Positions 9,018 through 16,767 of a stretch of 64,000 nt of DNA are shown here, one piece after another (position 1 is the stretch's first letter; every line of letters starts with the position of its first letter). This DNA comes from an uncultured Flavobacteriales bacterium (GTDB taxonomy: Bacteria; Bacteroidota; Bacteroidia; Flavobacteriales_G; Salibacteraceae): contig CAJXZP010000002.1 in the NCBI GenBank assembly GCA_913062955.1, positions 62,001-126,000 on the forward strand. The letters are read 5' to 3'. Under the pieces are notes generated by a model. It was not told where the DNA came from. It worked only from the letters and a program-made list of their open reading frames with translations, and did no database searches. The translations under genes and the position numbers were made by a program.

Positions 9018-11087
9018 TTACCAGATATAAACGCGATCTTCTGGAGCGATGTACATACTATCGTTTTCGTTGATTTCAAATACTTCGTAAAAGGCATCTA
9101 AATTTCTTAACGGAGCATTGGCTCTATACATCCCTGGAGAGTGAGGGTTGGTGTTGATTTGACTTCTTAAAGCTTCCTCTCTATACTTGGTTCTCCAGAT
9201 GGTACCCCAAGACATGAAGAACCGTTGTTCGGGTGATAAACCATCAATGGTTTCAGATTTACCATTTGCAGCAAACTCTGCTTGAAGTGCATCCCATGCC
9301 AAGTTTACGCCACCTAAATCACCAATGTTTTCACCTAAGGTTAATTTACCATTTACGTGTAAACCAGGAAGAGGTTCGAAGGCATCAAATTGTGCAATTA
9401 GTTTTTCTCCTCGTTGTTCAAAAGCGGCTTGATCTTCTGGGGTCCACCAGTTCACCATGTTCCCTTGGCTATCAAATTGCGCACCTTGATCGTCAAATCC
9501 ATGTGAAATTTCGTGACCAATTACAGCTCCAATACCGCCATAGTTTACCGGTGCATCTGCATTGAAATCAAAGAATGGAGGTTGTAAAATTGCGGCAGGA
9601 AACACGATTTCGTTCGCCAATGGATTGTAATAGGCATTTACCGTTTGAGGAGTCATTCCCCATTCCGTTTTATCTACTGGGTCATGAAGTTTGGCTACTT
9701 CATCTTTAAATCCCCAATTTTTGGCAGCCATAGCATTACTTGCATATGACCCCCCTTGAGTTATGGTTTTAATCTCTAAAGTGCTGTAATCTTTCCATTT
9801 ATCTGGGTATCCAATTTTAACGGTAAAGCTAGCTAGTTTTTCTTGTGCTTTTATTTTGGTAGCTGGAGTCATCCAATCTACGTTTTCGATACGCACCTTC
9901 ATAGCTGCTAAAATATTGTCAACCATTGATTTTGCAGTAGCCTTTGCTTCTGGAGGGAAAACAGCATCCACATATAGTTTTCCAATAGCTTCACCGACAT
10001 AACGGTTGGTTGAGCCTAATACTCTTTTCCAACGGTCACGCATTTGGGTTGTTCCGCTTAATTCAGTTCCGTAAAAGTCAAAATTGGTTTGAACCATTTC
10101 TGCATTTAAATAACCTGCGTAACTAGACATGGTTTTGTACGTCAAATAGTTTTTCCAAAGCCTAACATCATTTTCAACCAAAATTTCTTCGATTTTTTGG
10201 ATGAATTTTGGTTGCATTACAATGAAAGTGTCTACCCCAGTAATTCCCATACCTTGGAAATAAGTAGCCCAATCAATAGATGGAGCAAGAGTACTTAAGT
10301 CAGCCAATGCATATGGGTTGTACTGTTTCGCTAAATCTCTACTTTCCGTAGAGTTCATAGAAGCAGTAGCCATTTCATACTCTAACCTGTATATGGCCTC
10401 CGCCTGTAACTTGGCATTTTCAGTTGTCATTCCTTTAATAACCAACATATTTGCAATAAAAGCTTTGTATTTGGTTTGAACTTCTACTGATTTTTCGTCC
10501 TCTTTGGTATAATAATCACTGTCTGGTAAACCCAAACCATCTTGCGCCAGGTAAGCTGCTTTAACGTTCGAGTTTTTTACGTTCGGGAAAATAGCAAAAC
10601 CGAAGAAAGAACCGCCACCGAACGTTTCTTCAAAAGCCAAATAATTTAGTAGATCTTCTTTATTTGAAATAGCATCAATTCTGGAGAAAAAAGGATCCAA
10701 TGGTGAAAGTCCAGCTTTTTCAGCTGCGGCACTATCCATACCTACGTTATAGTAGTTCGAAGCTTTCTTTTGATCACTTGTTTCGCTGTATTTCGTACTC
10801 GAGGCAGCGGATTCCAAAACGTCTAAAACTATTTTGTTATTGTTCTCTCGTAATTCGTTAAACGAACCCCATGAACCTTGATCGCCTGGGATTTCGGTGT
10901 TCTTTACCCAAGTTCCATTCACGTGCATAAAGAAATCGTCTTGTGAACGAATGTTCCTATCCATATTGGATAAATCTAATCCATGATTTGGAGTGATTTC
11001 CGGTTTTACTTCTGGGACCTTGTCGGACGAACAAGAGATAGTAAGCGCAACTATCGGAAATATAAATAATGACTTTTTAATATTCAT
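9018..11087 (-). CDS. M13 family (neprilysin/PepO-like) zinc metallopeptidase, lipoprotein
   Basis: The 689-residue product starts with a lipoprotein signal peptide with lipid-attachment Cys19 (LTISC). The N-terminal Peptidase_M13_N domain covers about 45-430. The catalytic M13 domain follows, with NAYYNP (485-489), the zinc motif HEISH (525-529), GENIGDLGG (third ligand Glu586, Asp590) and the invariant C-terminal Trp. It should digest oligopeptides outside the inner membrane, anchored to a lipid bilayer. The gene stands alone, ending in the RAYT palindrome and starting opposite the AI-2E permease. No clean TAnnTTTG promoter is seen; a close variant, TATTTTCG, lies about 20 bases before the ATG. 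Confidence 0.95.
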   Translation of the reverse strand: MNIKKSLFIFPIVALTISCSSDKVPEVKPEITPNHGLDLSNMDRNIRSQDDFFMHVNGTWVKNTEIPGDQGSWGSFNELRENNNKIVLDVLESAASSTKYSETSDQKKASNYYNVGMDSAAAEKAGLSPLDPFFSRIDAISNKEDLLNYLAFEETFGGGSFFGFAIFPNVKNSNVKAAYLAQDGLGLPDSDYYTKEDEKSVEVQTKYKAFIANMLVIKGMTTENAKLQAEAIYRLEYEMATASMNSTESRDLAKQYNPYALADLSTLAPSIDWATYFQGMGITGVDTFIVMQPKFIQKIEEILVENDVRLWKNYLTYKTMSSYAGYLNAEMVQTNFDFYGTELSGTTQMRDRWKRVLGSTNRYVGEAIGKLYVDAVFPPEAKATAKSMVDNILAAMKVRIENVDWMTPATKIKAQEKLASFTVKIGYPDKWKDYSTLEIKTITQGGSYASNAMAAKNWGFKDEVAKLHDPVDKTEWGMTPQTVNAYYNPLANEIVFPAAILQPPFFDFNADAPVNYGGIGAVIGHEISHGFDDQGAQFDSQGNMVNWWTPEDQAAFEQRGEKLIAQFDAFEPLPGLHVNGKLTLGENIGDLGGVNLAWDALQAEFAANGKSETIDGLSPEQRFFMSWGTIWRTKYREEALRSQINTNPHSPGMYRANAPLRNLDAFYEVFEINENDSMYIAPEDRVYIW

Positions 11088-11222
11088 GATTGTTTATTTT
11101 AAGGTTTCGAAAATAATTCAAAACATAGGATTATTGATTTCAAAATGTGAGGGAGGCTCGAAAATGCATGACAAACGGTGTTTCTTTGGTCTCAAAAGAC
11201 CACTTAGCAATTATCGAATACC

Positions 11223-11230
11223 TATTTTTG
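11223..11230 (+). promoter_or_regulatory. -7 promoter element for the AI-2E permease gene
   Basis: TATTTTTG, a full TAnnTTTG match, 26 bases before the chosen ATG at 11257. It supports the shorter start. Confidence 0.5.
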
Positions 11231-11256
11231 ATTTATTATTGAAAATATCCAACTAT

Positions 11257-12312
11257 ATGAAGTCTGATAAAATTGAAATCCCTACCATAATATACTTAGC
11301 GGCTATTGTAATTGTATTAGGCGGGATCATTTACTCCTCCGATATTGTGACGCAATTTTTAATGGCTTTGTTCATTGCGGTAATAGCTTCTAAACCAGTT
11401 GTTTTTTTACAGAATAAGGGTTTTCCCTCTTCTTTGGCAGTGGGTGTCGTAATTCTAGGGATTATTGGCGTCACTTCTTCGATAGGAGGTTTGATAGGAA
11501 GTTCGGTGGCTCGCTTTTCTTCTAATTTGGATGCGTATGATACTACGGTTTCAGCGGGAATTGAATCCATTTTTGATTTAATAAGAGCGATGGGATTTAA
11601 CGTGTCTACGCAGGGATTAATGAAAGCCATCGATCCAGGAACAGTCATGAATTTTACCGCAACTCTATTAAATGGGTTGGGGAGTTTAATGGGAAATATG
11701 GCGATGATATTACTCATTGTAGCCTTTATGTTAGGTGAGGCTTCTAGTTATGGGGTAAAGTTAAAAGCTATTTTTTCTAATCCGGAAGAATCCATGACGG
11801 GTATTACGGTTGCTATGAATCAGATTAATCAATACTTAGGTATAAAAACCTTAACGAGTTTAGGTACCGGATTGGTTATTGGCACGTTACTATGGGCTAT
11901 TGGAGTTGATTTCCCTTTTATGTGGGGTTTAATGGCTTTTTTAATGAATTACATTCCAAATATTGGCTCTATTCTAGCCGCTATTCCAGCTATGTTGATG
12001 GCTTTTATTAACCTTGGTGGAGCGGGAGTACTTTGGACCGGGGTTATTTTTCTTGGGGTAAACATGGTCATTGGAAATATTATTGAACCCAAAATAATGG
12101 GGAAAGGATTGGGTATTTCTACCCTTGTCGTAATGCTTTCCTTAGTGTTTTGGGGGTGGATTTTAGGAACCATTGGGATGTTTCTTTCTATACCGCTAAC
12201 ATTAGCCGCTAAAATTGCCTTTGAATCGCAAGAATCAACGCGTTGGATTGCTGTTCTTCTAGGAACTGAAGAAGATGCCAAAAATATTTTAAGAGAAAGA
12301 GGAGAGGAGTAA
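11257..12312 (+). CDS. AI-2E family transporter / permease
   Basis: The 351-residue product is a polytopic membrane protein with about seven or eight hydrophobic segments. The conserved C-terminal part includes LMAFLMNYIPNIGSILAAIPAML and the IEPKIMG segment diagnostic of the family. Family members export small molecules or ions (TqsA has been linked to AI-2, others act as Na+/H+ antiporters), so the substrate is unknown. The open frame extends upstream to 10993, overlapping the divergent peptidase gene. The extra 88 residues are not family-like and lie upstream of the promoter, so I start at the ATG at 11257 (MKSDKIEIP). Confidence 0.88.
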   Translation: MKSDKIEIPTIIYLAAIVIVLGGIIYSSDIVTQFLMALFIAVIASKPVVFLQNKGFPSSLAVGVVILGIIGVTSSIGGLIGSSVARFSSNLDAYDTTVSAGIESIFDLIRAMGFNVSTQGLMKAIDPGTVMNFTATLLNGLGSLMGNMAMILLIVAFMLGEASSYGVKLKAIFSNPEESMTGITVAMNQINQYLGIKTLTSLGTGLVIGTLLWAIGVDFPFMWGLMAFLMNYIPNIGSILAAIPAMLMAFINLGGAGVLWTGVIFLGVNMVIGNIIEPKIMGKGLGISTLVVMLSLVFWGWILGTIGMFLSIPLTLAAKIAFESQESTRWIAVLLGTEEDAKNILRERGEE

Positions 12313-12321
12313 TAACCTCTT

Positions 12322-13962
12322 CTATGTTTGAATAACGCCTACGTTGTATCTTTCAGTTATCGGTTTATTGTTGGCCATTTCAATACCCATGGACACCCAT
12401 TTACGCGTGTCTATTGGATTAATAATGGCATCTAACCATAACCTACTTGCCGCATAAAATGGGGAAGTCTGCTTATCGTATCTATCCTTTATTTTATTAA
12501 ATAAAGCGTCTTCTTCTTCTTTCGTGATTTCTTCCCCTCGTGCTTTTTTAGAGCTCACCTCAATTTGAAGTAAAACCTTCGCTGCTTGTGATCCACCCAT
12601 AACGGCTATTTGTGCAGATGGCCAACCAACAATAAGTCTTGGGTCATACGCTTTCCCACACATGGCGTAATTTCCTGCTCCGTAGGAGTTTCCTATAACA
12701 ATAGTAAATTTAGGAACGACAGAGTTGGCCATGGCGCTTACCAATTTGGCTCCATCCTTGATAATTCCCCCATGTTCTGAGCGAGAACCAACCATAAAAC
12801 CCGTCACATCTTGAAGGAAAACCAAGGGGATTTTCTTCTGGTTACAATTCATTATGAAACGAGCTGCTTTATCCGCAGAGTCAGAGTAAATAACCCCACC
12901 AAACTGCATTTCACCCTTTTTACTTTTTACGAGTTCTCGTTGGTTCGCAACAATTCCAACGGCCCATCCATCCATTCGTGCGTATCCGGTAAGAATACTT
13001 TTTCCATAGCCCTCTTTGTATTCATCAAATTCCGAATCATCCACTAAGCGCTTAATGATTTCCCGCATTTCATACGGTTTGGTGTTGGTATCCGGTAAAA
13101 TTCCAAAAATTTCGTTTTCGTCATGTTTTGGATCCTTCGGTTTTTCTCTATTAAAGCCGGCTTTATTAGCATCTCCAATTTTGCCCATCATACGCTTAAT
13201 ACGATCTAAAGCGTCTTGATCATCTGTACATTTATAATCTACCACACCCGAAATTTCGGTTTGGGTGGTTGCCCCTCCTAAAGTTTCATTGTCAATACTT
13301 TCACCAATGGCTGCTTTGACTAAATAAGAGCCGGCTAAGAAAATTGAACCTGTTTTGTCAACAATCATAGACTCATCACTCATAATTGGAAGATATGCTC
13401 CCCCAGCCACACAAGAACCCATAACGGCTGCTATTTGTGTGATTCCTTGACTTGACATAATTGCATTATTTCTGAAAATCCGACCAAAATGTTCCTTGTC
13501 TGGAAATATTTCGTCTTGAAGAGGTAAGAAAACCCCGGCACTATCTACCAAGTAAATAATAGGAAGGTTATTTTCCATGGCAATTTCTTGTGCTCTTAAG
13601 TTCTTTTTTGCCGTAATTGGAAACCAAGCACCTGCTTTTACAGTAGCATCATTGGCTACAACAATACATTGTTTACCCGAAACGTAACCAATTTTGATGA
13701 CCACCCCTCCAGCTGGGCACCCCCCATATTCCTTGTACATACCCTCACCTACAAATGCACCAATTTCAATTTGGTCTTTTTTGGTGTCTAAAAGGTATTC
13801 TATTCGTTCTCTAGCAGTTAGTTTGCCCTTAATATGTTGTTTTTCGATTTTTTTTAATCCACCACCAAGATATACTTCTTCCAATTTTCTATTTAGGTCA
13901 GAAACTTTTCTTCTATTTCGATCTTCGTTTAAATTAAATGCTAGTTCTTCTTTCTGGATCAT
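12322..13962 (-). CDS. Acyl-CoA carboxylase, carboxyltransferase (beta) subunit; methylcrotonoyl-CoA-carboxylase-like
   Basis: This is the carboxyltransferase component of a biotin-dependent carboxylase (546 residues from the chosen start). The N-terminal half has KGKLTARERIEYLLD and the oxyanion-hole GSCVAGGAYLPIMSDE, which resembles methylcrotonoyl-CoA carboxylase more than propionyl-CoA carboxylase. The C-terminal half has VTGFMVGSRSEHGG and GNSYGAGNYAMCGKAYDP. It would act in leucine or odd-chain acyl-CoA degradation together with a biotin-carboxylase subunit that is not in this window. The ATG at 13962 is preferred: the upstream TTG at 13986 lies inside the promoter element. Confidence 0.9.
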   Translation of the reverse strand: MIQKEELAFNLNEDRNRRKVSDLNRKLEEVYLGGGLKKIEKQHIKGKLTARERIEYLLDTKKDQIEIGAFVGEGMYKEYGGCPAGGVVIKIGYVSGKQCIVVANDATVKAGAWFPITAKKNLRAQEIAMENNLPIIYLVDSAGVFLPLQDEIFPDKEHFGRIFRNNAIMSSQGITQIAAVMGSCVAGGAYLPIMSDESMIVDKTGSIFLAGSYLVKAAIGESIDNETLGGATTQTEISGVVDYKCTDDQDALDRIKRMMGKIGDANKAGFNREKPKDPKHDENEIFGILPDTNTKPYEMREIIKRLVDDSEFDEYKEGYGKSILTGYARMDGWAVGIVANQRELVKSKKGEMQFGGVIYSDSADKAARFIMNCNQKKIPLVFLQDVTGFMVGSRSEHGGIIKDGAKLVSAMANSVVPKFTIVIGNSYGAGNYAMCGKAYDPRLIVGWPSAQIAVMGGSQAAKVLLQIEVSSKKARGEEITKEEEDALFNKIKDRYDKQTSPFYAASRLWLDAIINPIDTRKWVSMGIEMANNKPITERYNVGVIQT

Positions 13963-13983
13963 AATGTGTGAATTTTCTGGGCT

Positions 13984-13991
13984 CAAATATA
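13984..13991 (-). promoter_or_regulatory. -7 promoter element for the acyl-CoA carboxylase gene
   Basis: The minus strand reads TATATTTG, a full TAnnTTTG match 21 bases before the ATG at 13962. It excludes the longer TTG start. Confidence 0.6.
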
Positions 13992-14039
13992 GGGGTTTAG
14001 TGGGGTAGGTTGCAATAGTGGATAATGTGAAATTTGTTC

Positions 14040-14654
14040 TTATACCGGCAATTTTAATAAGTAACTTTCCAATTCAGGCCCTAAATTAAATAAACCATCC
14101 AAAATACTTAAATCGGGTTCAAAATCACGCTCATAGGAAAATACCTGCTGATATTCTGGAAATGAAAGGCTTGAACTATGGGGTTTCTTCGAAGAGTACA
14201 ATGCCCTTTGGTCGGTTGCGGTAATTGGAGTGTACTCGGAGCTTATGGATATTTCTTCCGAAACCTCTAAACATTTTAAAATTATTTTATGGAAGGCTAA
14301 GTTAAACTCCCAAAGTGAAAGGTGTTTAGTATCGTAGATCGGGTGAATGAGATAGCTATAGAATTCAAAAAAAGGGGAGGACTTGTAAGCGGATTCCAAG
14401 GTTTTCCAATGGTTTCGTTGCCAAGGTTCTATGTTTGAGATTTGAGCATCTATCATTGGCTTTTTCACACTTCCTCCTTCAATAGGGATAGATAAGGTAA
14501 TCACACCATTGGCTCCAAATACTAAAGATCTACTTCTAAAGTTCTGTTTAGTGTAGCGTTCGTTGGGGTCTAAAACGCTTTGGTTTTTAATGAATTGCGC
14601 ATAATAGGACAGGGGAGCGGCATACAAAAGTGGAAATATGGTAACCTCATTCAT
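14040..14654 (-). CDS. WbqC family protein
   Basis: The roughly 204-residue protein starts with the WbqC pattern: a beta strand (VTIFPLLYAAPLSYYAQF), then conserved segments around FRSRSLVFGANGVITLSIPIEGG and EPWQRNHWKTLESAYKSSPFFEFY. WbqC-like proteins are often found with polysaccharide genes but have no proven activity. No glycan genes are adjacent here. Two in-frame ATGs exist (14666 and 14654); the second leaves a normal leader after the promoter and places the conserved strand near the N-terminus. Confidence 0.82.
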   Translation of the reverse strand: MNEVTIFPLLYAAPLSYYAQFIKNQSVLDPNERYTKQNFRSRSLVFGANGVITLSIPIEGGSVKKPMIDAQISNIEPWQRNHWKTLESAYKSSPFFEFYSYLIHPIYDTKHLSLWEFNLAFHKIILKCLEVSEEISISSEYTPITATDQRALYSSKKPHSSSLSFPEYQQVFSYERDFEPDLSILDGLFNLGPELESYLLKLPV

Positions 14655-14679
14655 GACTTTTAACATTCTAAAACGGTGT

Positions 14680-14687
14680 CAAAAGTA
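14680..14687 (-). promoter_or_regulatory. -7 promoter element for the WbqC gene
   Basis: The minus strand reads TACTTTTG, a full TAnnTTTG match 25 bases before the ATG at 14654. Confidence 0.6.
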
Positions 14688-14782
14688 CGTGCTTAGAACT
14701 AAGCAATATCATTTTTTGAAATTATATTATCCGTTAATATAGTTCCCTTAATACCATTGAAACCAATTTCAAACCTACAGTA

Positions 14783-15009
14783 ATGAGCCTGGATGTGGCA
14801 AGCGTTGTTGAAAGATTTTGTATGAATTATTTAAGTTTTGATATCGAACTGTATGATAAGCAAATGATGTATATCGGAATGTATTGAAAACTCTTGAACG
14901 TAAACAAGAATATGGCCTATTTCAGTTTATTAGAAATAGAATCCTACATGAATTAGAGCACTTTCAAAATCTTGTTTTTGTTAAAAAAAATAGGATGTTC
15001 GAGATTTAA
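14783..15009 (+). pseudogene. Possible remnant of a small frameshifted gene in a gene-poor stretch
   Basis: The stretch 14688-15211 has no convincing intact gene. Within it, an ATG at 14783 opens 34 codons (MSLDVASVVERFCMNYLSFD...). Near 14860 a different frame continues as about 49 protein-like codons (VLKTLERKQEYGLFQFIRNRI, then HELEHFQNL) to a TAA at about 15009. A single frameshift would join them into roughly 80 residues. Composition looks coding-like (charged and hydrophobic alternation), but I recognise no family. It could also be chance. The rest of the gap, to 15211, shows nothing clear. Confidence 0.25.
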
Positions 15010-15211
15010 AATATAGGACGGAAAACTCAAGCTTGGAATTAGAAACGGTAGTTCATACTAGTTTAAACCATTGAAAACTATAAATCCTGGGGTTGTTGGC
15101 TTTTAAGGTGTTTTTTTTGTTCCTATAATGTTTTAGGAATATTTTCATTCAATAATGGATAGCCCTTGGATATATTCATTGGCTTTTTACGTACACCATC
15201 GATGGGATACT

Positions 15212-15829
15212 ATGAAAAGTATAGATTTGCTAAAAAATAATTTAATGATAGTATTTCAAGTGAGCCGGCAGGAAAAATATTCTCGAATTCAACTATTGAT
15301 TCGCTTGTTCTTAGGTCCCTTTTATATCGTGTTACCCCATTTTTTAATACTGATTTTTGTCCTCTTATGGACCAAGGTTTTGTGGATATATGCTACTTTT
15401 TATATTCTTTTAAAAGGAAGTTATCCATCTGGGGCTAAAAAGAGAATAATTGGGACCCTAAATTGGGTATCTAGACTGCATTTAACCGTTTATAATTTAC
15501 GAGATGATTATCCTGAATTTGGAATAGAAAAGAGAGTGGACTATTTTACATTGGAGATGGAAGAGGATCAACCAATTAACCGGTTGTCGGTTTTGTTTCG
15601 TTTTATTTTGGGCTGGTTTATTTTAATTCCCAATTTACTGGTTTGGTCTTTTAGAAATTTTCTAAATAGTTTACTCGCTTTTGTTGCTTTTTGGAGGGTA
15701 TTGTTTACAGGAGAGTATCCGAGTAATTGGTTTGATTTTCAAGTTGGAACCTTACGATGGTTGTTGAAGGTTTTGGGATATCAGTTATATTTGGAAGATA
15801 AATACCCCTCATTTTCAGGTAAAGAGTAA
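15212..15829 (+). CDS. DUF4389 domain membrane protein
   Basis: About 205 residues with a tandem internal duplication. Each half has an Arg-rich entry, a pair of hydrophobic segments (RLFLGPFYIVLPHFLILIF and RFILGWFILIPNLLVWSF) and a conserved aromatic exit containing GSYP or GEYP followed by GTLxW. This is the DUF4389 pattern; its function is unknown. Tyr and Trp residues before each DxYPxF are repeated. The frame is open from an ATG at 15155, but the first 19 residues are unlike the family, so the ATG at 15212 is preferred. The gene lies 3 bases ahead of a methyltransferase gene and is probably co-transcribed with it. Confidence 0.75.
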   Translation: MKSIDLLKNNLMIVFQVSRQEKYSRIQLLIRLFLGPFYIVLPHFLILIFVLLWTKVLWIYATFYILLKGSYPSGAKKRIIGTLNWVSRLHLTVYNLRDDYPEFGIEKRVDYFTLEMEEDQPINRLSVLFRFILGWFILIPNLLVWSFRNFLNSLLAFVAFWRVLFTGEYPSNWFDFQVGTLRWLLKVLGYQLYLEDKYPSFSGKE

Positions 15830-15832
15830 ACA

Positions 15833-16624
15833 ATGAAAGACGATTATTTAAAAATAAACAAAGACACTTGGAACAAGAGAAGTGAGATTCATTTTGATTC
15901 TACCTTTTATGATAACGAATCTTTTCTAAAAGGAAGAAACTCTTTAAACTCCATTGAACTTGGTTTATTAGGCAATTTAAAAGGGAAGAAAGTTTTGCAT
16001 TTGCAATGTCATTTTGGTCAAGACACTCTTTCTTTAGAAAGACTAGGGGCAGAGGTGACTGGTGTTGATTTTTCGGATGTAGCCATTGAGAAAGCAAATC
16101 AATTAGCTTCTAAACTGGGGTCTTCAGCTCGATTTATTTGTTGTGATTTATACCGCTTACCAGAGGTTTTGGAGGAGGAATTTGATATGGTATTTACTAG
16201 TTATGGAACCATTGGCTGGTTGCCCGATATTGAAAGGTGGGCTAAAGTGGTGAGCCTTTTTTTACGAACAGGTGGTCATTTTGTTTTTGCAGAGTTTCAT
16301 CCGGTAGTATGGATGTTTAGTGATGACTTTTCACAAATTCAATATCGTTATTTTAATGATGAGCCTATTGTGGAAATGGAAAGTTCTTATACCGATGGGG
16401 CGGAAAATCTATCTTCAAAAAATGTTTCGTGGAATCATGGGTTGGCCGAGGTTGTGACTGCGCTTCTAACGAGTAATATTCAAATTGAACAATTTCAGGA
16501 ATTTGATTATTCTCCATATAACTGTTTTTTAGGGACTAAAGAAACCCCTGATGGGAAATTTTTCATTGAAAAAATGGGTCGGAAACTTCCAATGGTATAT
16601 GCCATAAAGGGATTAAAAAAGTAG
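15833..16624 (+). CDS. Class I SAM-dependent methyltransferase
   Basis: The 263-residue protein has the Rossmann-fold SAM motif VLHLQCHFGQDTLSLERLG (about 54-72), followed by an acidic strand end GVDFSD and the post-II segment FDMVFTSYGTIGWL. It is a UbiE/Methyltransf_25-type enzyme, probably soluble. The substrate is not predictable. The downstream half carries an aromatic-rich insertion with HPVVWMFSDDF, as in small-molecule methyltransferases. It sits 3 bases after the DUF4389 gene, so the two are likely an operon. Confidence 0.85.
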   Translation: MKDDYLKINKDTWNKRSEIHFDSTFYDNESFLKGRNSLNSIELGLLGNLKGKKVLHLQCHFGQDTLSLERLGAEVTGVDFSDVAIEKANQLASKLGSSARFICCDLYRLPEVLEEEFDMVFTSYGTIGWLPDIERWAKVVSLFLRTGGHFVFAEFHPVVWMFSDDFSQIQYRYFNDEPIVEMESSYTDGAENLSSKNVSWNHGLAEVVTALLTSNIQIEQFQEFDYSPYNCFLGTKETPDGKFFIEKMGRKLPMVYAIKGLKK

Positions 16625-16704
16625 CGTTTGAGGCCATTTAACATCGGGTTTTAATCTTTCATACCTCAATTAAGTGGTTCTAGCCCAAATGGTTAAATGA
16701 TTTG

Positions 16705-16733
16705 TTTGATTATTGCAATTTGAGGTAGTTTTG
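16705..16733 (+). promoter_or_regulatory. Promoter of the T9SS type A protein gene
   Basis: TTTG, a 17-base spacer, then TAGTTTTG: both Bacteroidetes promoter elements at normal spacing, 34 bases before the ATG at 16768. Confidence 0.75.
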
Positions 16734-16767
16734 TGGAGGGTTATCACAATGTTAAAATCACACCACC

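Noticed and set aside
9233-9565. Plus-strand ORF inside the M13 peptidase gene
   Set aside because: Antisense frame with His/Gln-rich low-complexity content; no independent evidence.
10993-11256. Long N-terminal extension of the AI-2E permease
   Set aside because: It overlaps the divergent peptidase gene, precedes the promoter element and is unlike the family; start moved to 11257.
11331-12281. Minus-strand ORFs inside the AI-2E permease gene
   Set aside because: Shadows of the real membrane protein; the hydrophobic codon pattern produces open antisense frames.
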